Positions 10,701 to 18,886 of a stretch of 64,000 nt of DNA are shown piece by piece. The stretch's first letter is position 1. Each line of letters opens with the position of its first letter. The DNA comes from Flavobacterium beibuense F44-8 (GTDB taxonomy: Bacteria; Bacteroidota; Bacteroidia; Flavobacteriales; Flavobacteriaceae): positions 202,103 through 266,102 of the forward strand of contig NZ_JRLV01000005.1 in the NCBI RefSeq assembly GCF_000769915.1, in the 5' to 3' direction. Under the pieces are notes generated by a model. The model saw only the letters and a program-made list of their open reading frames with translations, was not told the origin of the DNA and did no database searches. Both the position numbers and the translations under genes were made by a program.

Positions 10701-10877
10701 GGTACCTTTTTCCATAACGTTTACCCCGGGTAAACCAAGGCCGTCATCGGCAGAGATAACCTGCCCCTTTACTACAACCGACTGCTGGGCAAAAGCCGCA
10801 GGAGCCAGTAATACAGAAAGAAGCAATGATAAGCAAATTGTACGCATTTTTGACGAAAGACAATTTTTACTTTCCAT
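7767..10877 (-). CDS. susC: SusC/RagA-type TonB-dependent outer-membrane transporter
   Basis: 1036 aa. Signal peptide (ICLSLLLSVLLAPAAFAQQ), carboxypeptidase-regulatory-like domain (about 33-110, VVKGQVISADDGLGLPGVNV), plug with the family motif VDILKDASAASIYGARAANGVVLVTTK (about 210-240), then the 22-strand barrel ending in a terminal Phe. The length is usual for SusC and there is no N-terminal STN domain, so no anti-sigma signalling is expected from it. It imports oligosaccharides captured by the SusD partner, powered by TonB. It lies 45 bases downstream of xylA. An internal ATG at residue 11 (MRTICLS) is an alternative start with a tighter signal peptide. Confidence 0.93.
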   Translation of the reverse strand: MESKNCLSSKMRTICLSLLLSVLLAPAAFAQQSVVVKGQVISADDGLGLPGVNVMEKGTSNIISADIDGNYQISVSPDATLVFSYIGFSSQEVAVAGQSTINITMQSEASELDEVILVGYGTQKRKVASAATSVVSGKDLQQTNSIDAVGALQGQSSGVSITSTSGQPGAGMLVNIRGTGTAGNSTPLYVVDGVVVDNGIGYLDPSVIERVDILKDASAASIYGARAANGVVLVTTKKGSQGKMNVSINSYTGFQNAYKKLDLLNAREYATIMNEARVNSGFAPLYSQDQINNMVDHDWQDDLFTEDAVKQNHSLFINGGDKKATYATGLSYYGQDGLIGGENNQSHYDRITFTMNSTYNLIDDHLKVGENFSYARTKSRGVQDDGIYNNSIRGFMNTPPNFPTFDENGEYASSNISSDITNPAGLMYYNNFNENKLNRYVGNIFAEASYAGFTYRTSFGIDISDSNYRSFTPEYNLSSVSYNNISSVTQSANQNFSWIWENTLNYKTTLAEKHNIDVLVGMSARERVSEYQSATGQNLIFDDFEHAYLSNATNQQQNTVSGGRTDYNILSYFGRLLYDYDNKYLFTATIRRDGSSEFGPNNKFAVFPSFSAGWNIDQEEFFPTDAFVNSLKLRGSWGQNGNDQFDKGFAYMSTISSYDKNYHFGTGSDELPLLVGSSPDNLSNPDLKWETSEQLDLGFDARLFNDFTLSFDYYDKTTKDWLVLKPTPLIAGAGAPFVNGGDINNKGFEISAGYSANMGSDWRIIVNANFSHNKNEVTRVATQNGIIYGESNLLFQGIDEINRVEEGQPIGYFYGLQTDGIFQNQAEIDAYAQNGNPVQPNAQPGDVKFVDRNGDGVINADDKTNIGDPNPDYYYGLNVQLNYKAFDFSVYTYGAGGNQNVYGVRDYSRPFFNYTTDIFDRWTGEGTSNSTPRVTYGTTSNGNYTKFSDLYVKDAGFFRIKTVTVGCDLTKLTDALKFATQFRIYASVNNLFTFTKYKGLDPEVGFGNVNQSWARGIDVGYYPQPRTYMIGLSANF

Positions 10878-10922
10878 AATAGTTAGAATGTTTAGTTAGT
10901 GTTCGTTGTTTGTTTTTGCTAC

Positions 10923-12245
10923 CTAGTAAGCGTTAGCAATTATTTGCTCAAATAATTCCTGCCTTCCGCTTATAGGTTGTGGTTCACCTTGCTGACGTGC
11001 AATTTCACTAAGGTTTTCTAAAGTGAGCTCTCCTTTTTCAAACTTAGCACCGTTGCCACCATCAAAAGATTGGTAACGCTCTTTGCGTAATTTTAAGTAG
11101 TTTGTATTTTTAAGTACATGTTCAGCACAAATAAGTCCGCGGGCAAAAGTGTCCATACCGGAAACGTGTGCAATAAATTTATCTTCAAGGTCTATAGAGT
11201 TACGGCGTACTTTAGCGTCAAAGTTTACCCCACCTGTAGTTAAGCCACCGCTTTGCAGTAATACCATCATAGCCTGTGTAGTCTCATAAATGTCAATAGG
11301 GAACTGGTCTGTATCCCAGCCGTTTTGATAATCTCCCCTGTTAGCATCTATACTTCCTAAAAGGCCTGCATCGGCAGCAACCTGAAGTTCGTGTTCAAAA
11401 GTATGTCCCGCCAGTGTAGCGTGGTTTACTTCTATATTTAATTTGAAATCATCCTGTAATCCAAATTTGTTAATAAAGCCAATACATGTAGCAGCATCAA
11501 AGTCATACTGGTGTTTTGTAGGCTCCATTGGTTTTGGCTCGATAAGGAAAGTACCTTTAAAGCCTTGTTTTCTTGCATAATCCCTGCAAGTACTAAGAAA
11601 CATGGCAAGGTGTTCCTGCTCTCTTTTCATATCGGTATTTAAAAGGCTCATGTAACCTTCACGACCACCCCAAAATACATAGTTCTCTCCGCCAAGGGCA
11701 ATAGTAGCATCAAGAGCGATTTTTGCCTGTCCTCCTGCATAAGCTACCACATCAAAGTTAGGGTTGGTAGAAGCACCGTTCATGTAACGGGGGTTAGTAA
11801 ACAGGTTAGAAGTACCCCATAATAGTTTGATACCTGTTTCCTCTTGTTTTTGCTTAGCATACTCTACCATAGTCTGGATGCGTTGTTCAAACTCGGCAAG
11901 GGTAGGGGCTTCGTCAACCATATCCACATCGTGGAAACAGTAATAAGGGATAGATAGTTTTGACATGAACTCAAAACCTGCATCCATTTTATCTTTTGCT
12001 CTTGCAATAGCGTTTTCGCTTTTGTTCCATGCAAATGTTTCGGTAGAGCTACCAAACGGATCGTCTCCTGTGTTACATAACGTATGCCAGTAAGCCATTG
12101 CAAAACGTAAATGTTCTTTAAGGGTTTTACCTGCAACTACGCGGTTCTCATCATACCATTTGAAAGCAAGCGGGTTGCTGCTTTCTCTGCCTTCATATTG
12201 TATTTTGTTTATTGTACTAAAAAAAGATTGGGTCTTTGTGTCCAT
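10923..12245 (-). CDS. xylA: Xylose isomerase
   Basis: 440 aa, the length of class II xylose isomerases. It interconverts D-xylose and D-xylulose in the cytoplasm. Visible conserved residues: His105 and the following Asp (YYCFHDVD), Glu236 in LIEPKP and Glu272 in IEVNHA as metal ligands, Asp300 in [10 protein letters not shown], and the WDTDQFP motif. FWGGREGY (about 191-198) is also diagnostic. It is 2 bases downstream of xylB and ahead of susC, so xylose catabolism and oligosaccharide import share one transcript. Regulation is probably from the operator/promoter upstream of xylE. Confidence 0.97.
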   Translation of the reverse strand: MDTKTQSFFSTINKIQYEGRESSNPLAFKWYDENRVVAGKTLKEHLRFAMAYWHTLCNTGDDPFGSSTETFAWNKSENAIARAKDKMDAGFEFMSKLSIPYYCFHDVDMVDEAPTLAEFEQRIQTMVEYAKQKQEETGIKLLWGTSNLFTNPRYMNGASTNPNFDVVAYAGGQAKIALDATIALGGENYVFWGGREGYMSLLNTDMKREQEHLAMFLSTCRDYARKQGFKGTFLIEPKPMEPTKHQYDFDAATCIGFINKFGLQDDFKLNIEVNHATLAGHTFEHELQVAADAGLLGSIDANRGDYQNGWDTDQFPIDIYETTQAMMVLLQSGGLTTGGVNFDAKVRRNSIDLEDKFIAHVSGMDTFARGLICAEHVLKNTNYLKLRKERYQSFDGGNGAKFEKGELTLENLSEIARQQGEPQPISGRQELFEQIIANAY

Positions 12246-12247
12246 TT

Positions 12248-13741
12248 TTATTCCTGTAAATTAATGTTATTCTTCCACTCATTATATATATCAGCATACT
12301 GCGAGGTGAGGTGTGCAGTAGGCTCGATGCATTCTAAGCATTCCAGTTTTTCGAAAGCTTCACCAATTGAGGCATAATACCCGTAACCGTATGCCGCACC
12401 ACGGGCAGCACCTTCGGCCCCCGATGTGTTGTACAGCTCTACTGTGGTTTGAGTAGTATTGGCAAAAATTTCCCTGAAAACCGGACTCAAAAACAGGTTG
12501 GCTTCCCCAGCGCGAACTAAATCGCCACCGGCACCTATAGATTTCATTACATCAAAACCATAGTTCATGGCAAACACTATCCCTTCGCAGGCAGAGCGTA
12601 CCAGTTGTGCCGACTGATGTATGTTGAAGTTCAGGTTTTGTATACCCGAAGTCACTTGTTTATTATTGAATATCCTTTCTACACCGTTACCAAAAGGGTA
12701 GAAGCGAAGCCCTTTACTACCCGGCTGTGCTTTTGCCGCTTCGGCATTCAATGCTTCATATGAAATAAGTCCGTTTCTGTCGGTACTCATTATTTTGCGA
12801 AGCCATTGGTATAAAATACCCGATCCGTTTATGCAAAGCATTACGCCGTTATGCTTGTCATTTGGCGCATTGTTAACATGTAAAAAGGTGTTGATGCGGT
12901 TATTGGCATCATAAATATCATTTTTTGAAACGGCATAAACCACGGCAGATGTACCTGCTGTGGTGGCTATTTCTCCCGGTTTGAATACGTTAAGCGATAA
13001 CGCATTGTTAGGTTGATCTCCCGCACGGTACGTAATTTTTACCTGTGGGTTGAGTCCTAACTCGGTAGCAACATCAGGGTGTATTTGTGCCTGATTACCA
13101 AAGTTTGGAACAATCTCGGGGATTAATCTTTCCGGTAATCCCATTGCGTCTAACACTTCGGTAGCAAGTCTGCCTTCAGGGAAATTCCAAAGTGCCGCTT
13201 CCGATAGTCCGGATGTACTGGTTTGTGCTACACCCGATAGTTTTGCAGCAATATAATCGCCCGGAAGCATTACGTGTGCTGCTTTGTCAAACAGTTCGGG
13301 TTGATTATCCTTAACCCATTTAAGCTTTGATGCGGTAAAGTTACCCGGGCTACCCAGTATTTGTGACTGGCATTTTTGTGCTCCTATACTATTGTATATA
13401 CTGTCGCCAATTTGTGCCGCACGGCTGTCACACCATATAATGGAAGGTCTTACCGGATTCAGTTTTTCATCGGTAAGTACCAGTCCGTGCATTTGATATG
13501 CTATACCAATACCTGCAATTTTGCTGATATCGGTATTGTGTTTTGTTTTAAGTAAAGCAATTCCGTTTTTTACATACTGCCACCAGTTCTCCGGATCCTG
13601 TTCTGCCCACCCAAACTGTGGGGCGGTGATTTCCATTTCAAATTCCGGTACGGTTACAGATGATACAGTAGTCCCCCTTTCGGCATCCAGTACCGAAAGT
13701 TTAATTGACGAGCTTCCTAAATCTATGCCTAGAAAATACAT
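12248..13741 (-). CDS. xylB: Xylulokinase (FGGY family)
   Basis: 497 aa, a normal length. It phosphorylates D-xylulose with ATP to xylulose-5-phosphate. The ribonuclease-H-like fold starts with [12 protein letters not shown] (Asp7 in the nucleotide-binding loop), and the catalytic base is Asp242 in [10 protein letters not shown]. The C-terminal FGGY half carries [11 protein letters not shown] and the [13 protein letters not shown] adenosine-binding segment. It sits between xylE (26 bases upstream) and xylA (2 bases downstream), the standard order in Bacteroidota xylose operons. Confidence 0.95.
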   Translation of the reverse strand: MYFLGIDLGSSSIKLSVLDAERGTTVSSVTVPEFEMEITAPQFGWAEQDPENWWQYVKNGIALLKTKHNTDISKIAGIGIAYQMHGLVLTDEKLNPVRPSIIWCDSRAAQIGDSIYNSIGAQKCQSQILGSPGNFTASKLKWVKDNQPELFDKAAHVMLPGDYIAAKLSGVAQTSTSGLSEAALWNFPEGRLATEVLDAMGLPERLIPEIVPNFGNQAQIHPDVATELGLNPQVKITYRAGDQPNNALSLNVFKPGEIATTAGTSAVVYAVSKNDIYDANNRINTFLHVNNAPNDKHNGVMLCINGSGILYQWLRKIMSTDRNGLISYEALNAEAAKAQPGSKGLRFYPFGNGVERIFNNKQVTSGIQNLNFNIHQSAQLVRSACEGIVFAMNYGFDVMKSIGAGGDLVRAGEANLFLSPVFREIFANTTQTTVELYNTSGAEGAARGAAYGYGYYASIGEAFEKLECLECIEPTAHLTSQYADIYNEWKNNINLQE

Positions 13742-13767
13742 TTGTTATTATTAATAGATGATAATTG

Positions 13768-15387
13768 TTATTCAGTTTTATCCTTTATCCACAGTTGCTC
13801 CATTTCTTCCAGGGTTTTTCCTTTGGTTTCGGGCACGAACTTCCAGATGAAAATTGCCGAAAGCAGTGCCATAATACCGTATATCCAGTAAGAGAAGCCG
13901 TGATTAAACATTTGTGTAAGGGATTCGTTATTGTTCATCATAGGGAATGTCCATGATACAACAAGGTTTGCCAGCCATTGAGCTGCAACTGCAACAGCCA
14001 TAACCCCTTTTATTTTGTTAGGGAATATTTCAGACAGGAGTACCCATGTTATAGGTCCCCACGACATGGCAAAGGCTGCTATGTAAAGCAGCATAAGTAG
14101 TAGGGACAGTGTTTGGCTACTTTGTGAGTAAAGTGCAGAACCCAATCCAAGCATACTGATAGCCATTACAATACTACCTATAAGCATTAGTTTTTTACGT
14201 CCGTAATTATCTACTGTAAATATGGCAAGTACGGTAAACAGCATGTTAATGGCACCAACAATTATGGTTTGTATCATAGAAGCATCATTACCCAGCCCCA
14301 TACCTTTAAAAATTTCGGGAGCATAATAAAGCACTACATTAATCCCTACAAATTGCTGGAATACCGATAATAGAATACCTATTATTACTATTGCCCATCC
14401 ATAGGTTAGCCAATGCGCTTTTTTTACATTAAAAGAGCCTTTAATTTCTGTTAATATACTTCCTGCTTTTTCCGGTCCGTTAAGTTTTGTAAGTACGGCA
14501 GAAGCTTCAGCCTCTTTCCCTTTCATCACCTGAAAACGAGGTGTTTTTGGTACAAACAGCAGGAAAAGGAAGAATAGGGTAGCAGGAATATTTTCCGATA
14601 GGAACATATAACGCCATCCGTCTGTATTAATCCATTCGGTAGATTGTCCTTTTACAATAAAATAATTTACAAAGTATACTATAAGCATACCACTTACTAT
14701 AGCAAACTGATTGCATGATACCAGCTTACCACGAATATTGGCAGGAGCCATTTCGGCAATGTAAAGCGGAGCAAGCATACTGGCAAGCCCAACACCTATA
14801 CCACCTATTATTCTATACACAATAAAGGAAGTAAGACTGCTGCTGCCAAAAAATATGTTCATTCCCTCAGGAAAAGCCGATCCTGTGGCAGATATAATAA
14901 ATAGGGCTGCCGATAACAGCAACCCGTTTCTTCTACCTATAGAGTTTGCGATTCTGTCGCCTGCAGCGGCACCAATAATACATCCTACAAGCGCGCTACT
15001 CACCATAAATCCTAAAATTGAATTTTGAAGGTTTTCTGTAAGTACCGGAGGTAGGGTTAAAAACTGATAATAATAAAACGCCCCACCAAGAACCACTAAT
15101 GCAGTAATAATGGCAAATGCAGTATTACGTTTGTAAAACCTTAAAATAAAAGAAGCAGTTAAACCAATAACTGCTACTGTGCATAATGTAATTATAACTT
15201 TAAATTCGGTTATTGCTGCTGAAGCAGCGATTACATCGTTTGAAATTTTATTAATAAAAAAATCATCAAGAGCACCTACTGCTCCAGAGATTACTGCAGT
15301 ATCATAACCAAACAGCAACCCGCCCAAACTGGCAACAGCTGTTATAAGATAAATACTACTTTTACTTATTTGTGATGTTAAATTCAT
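13768..15387 (-). CDS. xylE: MFS sugar porter, xylose/H+ symporter type, with extra inserted helices
   Basis: 539 aa inner-membrane transporter of the sugar porter family, probably D-xylose:proton symport. Family signatures are GGLLFGYDTAVISGAVG in TM1, DRIANSIGRRNG after TM2, YIAEMAPANIRGKL after TM6, QQFVGINVVLYYAPEIF in TM7 and FVPETKGKTLEEME at the C-terminus. Between TM1 and TM2 an extra stretch of roughly 75 residues (about 45-118) contains two further hydrophobic segments (near 63-82 and 89-108), giving about 14 helices instead of 12. First gene of the minus-strand operon, with a good promoter upstream. Confidence 0.9.
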   Translation of the reverse strand: MNLTSQISKSSIYLITAVASLGGLLFGYDTAVISGAVGALDDFFINKISNDVIAASAAITEFKVIITLCTVAVIGLTASFILRFYKRNTAFAIITALVVLGGAFYYYQFLTLPPVLTENLQNSILGFMVSSALVGCIIGAAAGDRIANSIGRRNGLLLSAALFIISATGSAFPEGMNIFFGSSSLTSFIVYRIIGGIGVGLASMLAPLYIAEMAPANIRGKLVSCNQFAIVSGMLIVYFVNYFIVKGQSTEWINTDGWRYMFLSENIPATLFFLFLLFVPKTPRFQVMKGKEAEASAVLTKLNGPEKAGSILTEIKGSFNVKKAHWLTYGWAIVIIGILLSVFQQFVGINVVLYYAPEIFKGMGLGNDASMIQTIIVGAINMLFTVLAIFTVDNYGRKKLMLIGSIVMAISMLGLGSALYSQSSQTLSLLLMLLYIAAFAMSWGPITWVLLSEIFPNKIKGVMAVAVAAQWLANLVVSWTFPMMNNNESLTQMFNHGFSYWIYGIMALLSAIFIWKFVPETKGKTLEEMEQLWIKDKTE

Positions 15388-15406
15388 AAAGCACTAAAAC
15401 GTTTTC

Positions 15407-15431
15407 ACTTATGGTTTATTTGACCACAAGT
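15407..15431. promoter_or_regulatory. Candidate XylR operator overlapping the xylE promoter
   Basis: Imperfect palindrome of 25 bp centred on 15419: arms ACTTaTGGTT and gACCAcAAGT, with a single internal mismatched pair and a short central spacer. It overlaps the predicted -7 element of the xylE promoter, the place for a repressor site. The Nudix-type regulator is divergently encoded 150 bases away. That this is its binding site is inferred from position and symmetry. Confidence 0.5.
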
Positions 15432-15458
15432 ATAAAACTTATTTTTAATATTAACAAA
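15427..15458 (-). promoter_or_regulatory. Predicted promoter of the xylE-xylB-xylA-susCDE operon
   Basis: On the minus strand TTTG (15455-15458) and TATACTTG (15427-15434) are separated by 20 bp. This matches the Bacteroidota -33/-7 pattern (TTTG, TAnnTTTG) with one mismatch in the -7 box. The start codon of xylE follows about 40 bases downstream. Confidence 0.55.
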
Positions 15459-15533
15459 ATAATGTCTAAAAAAATTTGCATTTAATAATTTTATACCCCT
15501 ATATGTGATGGAATTGAAAAAAAAGTAGAGATA

Positions 15534-15563
15534 TTAGCATTTTCAAAAAAATCCCTATATTCG
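15534..15563 (+). promoter_or_regulatory. Weak candidate promoter for xylR
   Basis: TATATTCG at 15556-15563 resembles the TAnnTTTG -7 box with one mismatch, and TTAG at 15534-15537 lies 18 bp upstream in the place of the -33 TTTG. It is 17 bases before the xylR start codon. Both boxes deviate, so this is a suggestion only. Confidence 0.3.
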
Positions 15564-15580
15564 TTGACGTTTTAAAAGAA

Positions 15581-16303
15581 ATGAAGGTGAAAAAAATTAT
15601 CGATAAGGAGTCTGGAAAAGTAATAGAGCGTTCGGTAATGAATTCCATTACGATTGACTGCGTTATATTTGGTTTCGATAAAGGATCGCTGGAAGTGTTA
15701 CTTGTACAGCATGGTGAAGGTATAAGAAAAGGGGAGTGGGGTTTACCCGGTGGATGGATACGCGAGAGAGAAAGCATAGATAATGCTGCTCACAGACTTT
15801 TGGCCGACCTTACAGGGCTTGACAGTATATACCTGGAACAGCTTAAAGCATTTGGAGAACCCGATCGTTTTCCGCTTGGACGTGTAATTACCATAGGATA
15901 CTTTGCCCTTATTAAGAAAGAAGATTATGATGTTAGAGCCGGTTTTACGGCATCTGACGCTAAATGGTATAAAATAGCTGATATTCCTAAACTTATTTAC
16001 GACCATAACGACATTTTAGACTACAGTCTTGAACACCTTCGTAACAGGGTAAGGCAGGCTCCCGTAGGGTTTAACTTACTGCCTGAAAAGTTTACGCTTT
16101 TCGAGCTGATGAAACTGTATGAGGAGATACTTGGAGTTGAAATGGATAAGTCAAACTTTAGGCGTAAGATATTAAGAATGAAGCTTTTGGTTGAGCTTGA
16201 TGAAAAACAAAAAGATGTTTCCCATCGTGCTGCCAAACTTTATGAATTTGACCAGAAAATATATGAGAAGCTAACTAAAAAAGGCTTTAATTTTGAATTT
16301 TAA
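15581..16303 (+). CDS. xylR: Nudix-type (NrtR-family) transcriptional regulator of xylose use
   Basis: 240 aa. The N-terminal Nudix-fold domain (about 22-150) is followed by a winged-helix DNA-binding domain (about 165-235; KFTLFELMKLYEEILGVEMDKSNFRRKIL). The Nudix box is degenerate: in GGWIRERESIDNAAHRLLADLTGL the REuxEE catalytic core reads RLLAD, so pyrophosphohydrolase activity is unlikely. NrtR-family proteins with such boxes act as sugar-responsive repressors in Bacteroidota (arabinose and xylose regulators). It is divergent from the xylE operon across a 193-base intergenic region with a palindrome on the xylE promoter. The xylR name rests on context; the effector, xylose or a derivative, has not been shown here. 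Confidence 0.8.
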   Translation: MKVKKIIDKESGKVIERSVMNSITIDCVIFGFDKGSLEVLLVQHGEGIRKGEWGLPGGWIRERESIDNAAHRLLADLTGLDSIYLEQLKAFGEPDRFPLGRVITIGYFALIKKEDYDVRAGFTASDAKWYKIADIPKLIYDHNDILDYSLEHLRNRVRQAPVGFNLLPEKFTLFELMKLYEEILGVEMDKSNFRRKILRMKLLVELDEKQKDVSHRAAKLYEFDQKIYEKLTKKGFNFEF

Positions 16304-16307
16304 TAAT

Positions 16308-16330
16308 CGGGCTCCAGGGCCTGTTTTTTT
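16308..16330 (+). terminator. Weak terminator after xylR
   Basis: A six-pair stem (CGGGCT/GGGCCTG region, two G-T pairs, loop CCAG) is followed directly by seven T. It begins 4 bases after the xylR stop, with galM starting 22 bases further on; readthrough into galM is likely. Confidence 0.4.
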
Positions 16331-16351
16331 ATTTTAACCTCGCCGTATTTA

Positions 16352-17395
16352 ATGAATAATACAACCTCACTCAATTTTATTGAAAAGCCATTTGGCACTT
16401 TGCCTAACAGTACCGAAATTAAAAGCTATACACTTACCAATTCAAAAGGAAGTCAGCTTACCGTAACCAATTATGGAGCTACCATTACATCACTAAAAGT
16501 TTTAGGGAATAACAACCAGTCTGTAGATGTTGTATTGGGGTTTGATGATGTACAGGGATATATAGACTCATACAGCCTGCCATCGGCGCCTTATTTTGGA
16601 GCTGTGATGGGGCGTTATGCCGGACGTATAAAAAATGGTAAGTTTACCCTTAACGGAACAGACTATCAGCTTAATACTAATTTAGGAGATCACCACCTGC
16701 ATGGTGGTACAGTTGGTTTTGGACGAGCGGTATGGAAAATGACCGAGGCCGGAATCGCAACAAATCCTTTTATAAAATTACAATACATGAGTCCTGACGG
16801 GGAAGAACAGTACCCGGGAGAAATGACAATTGAAGTTACCTATACGTTAACTGAAGATAACGAAGTAATTGCAGAGTATGCTGCTGTTAGCGATAAGGAT
16901 ACTGTAATTAACCTAACCCAACACAGTTATTTTAACCTTGACGGACATACAGGAAATGTAAAAGACCAGCAATTACAGGTTTTTACTGATACAATTGTTG
17001 AAACAGATAGTCTAAATATACCAACAGGCAACTTTATTGCTGCTGCCGATAAAGGATACCATTTCCTAACACCAAATCATTGTCCGGAAGTAATAGATAC
17101 TTCGTTTGTAATTAAGGATAATAGTCAGGTTGCAGCCCTATTAACGAGCGAGAAATCAGGCTTAAAAATGACGGTGCAAACCAATCAGCCATCGGTACAT
17201 ATCTATGTGGGAGGTAACTGCGGTAATGAACTAAAAGGCAAAGATGGTGCTGTTTACCATTCGTTAAGCGGTATATGCTTTGAAACCCAAAACTTTCCCG
17301 ACGCGCCAAACAGGGATAACTTTCCATCGGCTGTTTTAAGAAAAGGGGAGAAGTACTACCAAAAAACTGTATTTAAGTTCGAAAATAATAAGTAA
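16352..17395 (+). CDS. galM: Aldose 1-epimerase (mutarotase)
   Basis: 347 aa, the family's usual length, with no signal peptide, so cytoplasmic. It interconverts alpha and beta anomers of aldoses. Expected catalytic residues are visible: the general acid His191 in NLTQHSYFNLDGH, the base Glu311 in GICFETQNFPDAPN, and substrate-binding His117 in HHLHGG, with NYGATITSL and GRYAGRIKNG near the N-terminus. It stands directly after xylR in the same direction. Here it probably supplies the anomer of xylose (or galactose/glucose released by the hydrolases) needed by the isomerase or kinase. Confidence 0.93.
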   Translation: MNNTTSLNFIEKPFGTLPNSTEIKSYTLTNSKGSQLTVTNYGATITSLKVLGNNNQSVDVVLGFDDVQGYIDSYSLPSAPYFGAVMGRYAGRIKNGKFTLNGTDYQLNTNLGDHHLHGGTVGFGRAVWKMTEAGIATNPFIKLQYMSPDGEEQYPGEMTIEVTYTLTEDNEVIAEYAAVSDKDTVINLTQHSYFNLDGHTGNVKDQQLQVFTDTIVETDSLNIPTGNFIAAADKGYHFLTPNHCPEVIDTSFVIKDNSQVAALLTSEKSGLKMTVQTNQPSVHIYVGGNCGNELKGKDGAVYHSLSGICFETQNFPDAPNRDNFPSAVLRKGEKYYQKTVFKFENNK

Positions 17396-17403
17396 TAATA
17401 AGC

Positions 17404-17429
17404 GAAAAGCAGCCCTTGGGCTGCTTTTC
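17404..17429. terminator. Bidirectional intrinsic terminator between galM and the response regulator
   Basis: Perfect 12-bp inverted repeat GAAAAGCAGCCC / GGGCTGCTTTTC with a minimal loop. A and T runs sit in the outer stem on both sides, so it can serve galM (plus strand) and the convergent response regulator gene (minus strand). Confidence 0.85.
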
Positions 17430-17459
17430 TAAACATAAAGTTTAATGTAGGGATAAACT

Positions 17460-18095
17460 CTATATGCAAACTATTTTATGCTTTATGGCATAAAGCACAA
17501 GGCCTATTCGTGTTTTGATTTCGAGTTTCTGAAAGAGATTTTCACGATAGCCGTCAATGGTTTTTGGACTAAGGCACATGCCATCGGCAATCTCTTTGTA
17601 TGTCTTTTCGGTACAGGCTAGTTTTATAAACTCTATTTCCCTTTCCTTCAGTACAATCTTATTGTCATTATTGAGCTTGTTGATAAGGTAGCCCGATACC
17701 ATTTCAGAATAGTAAAAGCCTCGGCTGTATACTTCCTCCAGTGCTTCCTTAAAATTCTTTGGATCGGTATCCTTTAAAAGGTAACCTTTTGCCCCATTGG
17801 TAATCATTCTCATTACAGTATCTTCGTCATTGTTTACCGAAAGTGCTATTACCTTTTGATCAGGGTGGTTTTGCTTTATCCATTTCATGGTCTCAATGCC
17901 GTCCATTATTGGCATATTCACATCGAGCAAAACAATATCCGGAAGTTTAATACCTCCTTTTACGGCCGTGATAAACTCTTTACCGTTGTTGTAAATCCCG
18001 GCAACCTCAAAGTTTTCAAACGATCCTACCAGATAGGAAAGTGATTGTGAAAACAATAAATGGTCGTCTACTATTATAATTTTTATTTTACTCAT
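17460..18095 (-). CDS. NarL/LuxR-family response regulator
   Basis: 211 aa. Receiver domain 1-125 with the acidic pocket (VDDH), phosphoacceptor Asp58 in VLLDVNMPIMDG and switch Ser/Lys (ALSVNNDED, GYLLKDTD). The LuxR-type helix-turn-helix is at about 145-205 (LKEREIEFIKLACTEKTYKEIADGMCLSPKTIDGYRENLFQKL). It is 2 bases downstream of the HisKA_3 kinase gene, its likely partner. As last gene of a module whose promoter carries the same AAGGGG/CCCCTT element as the eCIS promoter, it is the obvious candidate to bind that element, though the sequence alone cannot prove this. Confidence 0.9.
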   Translation of the reverse strand: MSKIKIIIVDDHLLFSQSLSYLVGSFENFEVAGIYNNGKEFITAVKGGIKLPDIVLLDVNMPIMDGIETMKWIKQNHPDQKVIALSVNNDEDTVMRMITNGAKGYLLKDTDPKNFKEALEEVYSRGFYYSEMVSGYLINKLNNDNKIVLKEREIEFIKLACTEKTYKEIADGMCLSPKTIDGYRENLFQKLEIKTRIGLVLYAIKHKIVCI

Positions 18096-18097
18096 GT

Positions 18098-18886
18098 TTA
18101 AGCATATTCTTCTATGGCGATTGGGTAATTTATTGTTACCTGTGAACCTTTTTCCAATTCAGAATCAATTTTAAAAGTAGCCCCTATAAGCTGAGCTCTT
18201 GTTTCCATATTTGTAAATCCGTTGCCTTTAGATATGTTTTGCAGGGTAAATCCTTTGCCTGTATCTCTAATAATAATGTTACAATTCGTATCAGTAAAAG
18301 CAATATTTATATCGATGGTCTCACTATGTGAGTGTCTTAATATGTTTGAAATGGATTCCTGTAAAATTCTGTATATAATAGTCTCGTGTTCCTTGTCTAT
18401 ATCATGAACCTTTCCCGTTATGTTCAGGCTACATTTAATTGTTTTGAGCTGTTTTATCCTCTCAAGGTCTTCATTAAGTGCTTCAATAAAACTGGACTCC
18501 AGTACAATATCACCGTTCATCAGTTTTGATAACATCCTTATTTCACCTAACGATTTATTTATAAGATCTTTAAGGTTAAGCATGTTTGCCTTTGTGTACT
18601 TGGACTCGTCAGACAATATTATGTTCACCTGCATTAATGCTACCGACAGAATTTGGCATATATTATCATGCAGCTCTTTACTTACAGTTGTTAACGTTTG
18701 TTCTTTTATCTCAATTTTAGACTTGGTCAGTTCCGACTGGAAAACCAGTTCGGCAGTCATCTTTTCTATTAAGAACTTAGACTTCTTTTTCTGAAAAAAG
18801 TAAAAAAGTATAAACAGCGTCAATAACAGTGTAAAAAGTACAATGCTAAATGATATGATTAGTAGTTGTATTTCTTCTCGCTCCAT
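18098..18886 (-). CDS. HisKA_3 sensor histidine kinase, membrane-anchored
   Basis: 262 aa from the ATG at 18886 (MEREEIQLL); a longer reading would need a TTG start. One N-terminal TM helix (about 8-32), a short coiled linker, the dimerisation/phosphoacceptor domain with His73 in KELHDNICQIL, and an HATPase_c domain with N box (QESISNILRHSH) and G box (DTGKGF, GNGFTNMETRAQL). No periplasmic sensor domain is present, so sensing is probably through the neighbouring multi-TM protein. Its start overlaps the end of that gene by 28 bases and the response regulator follows by 2 bases. Confidence 0.88.
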   Translation of the reverse strand: MEREEIQLLIISFSIVLFTLLLTLFILFYFFQKKKSKFLIEKMTAELVFQSELTKSKIEIKEQTLTTVSKELHDNICQILSVALMQVNIILSDESKYTKANMLNLKDLINKSLGEIRMLSKLMNGDIVLESSFIEALNEDLERIKQLKTIKCSLNITGKVHDIDKEHETIIYRILQESISNILRHSHSETIDINIAFTDTNCNIIIRDTGKGFTLQNISKGNGFTNMETRAQLIGATFKIDSELEKGSQVTINYPIAIEEYA

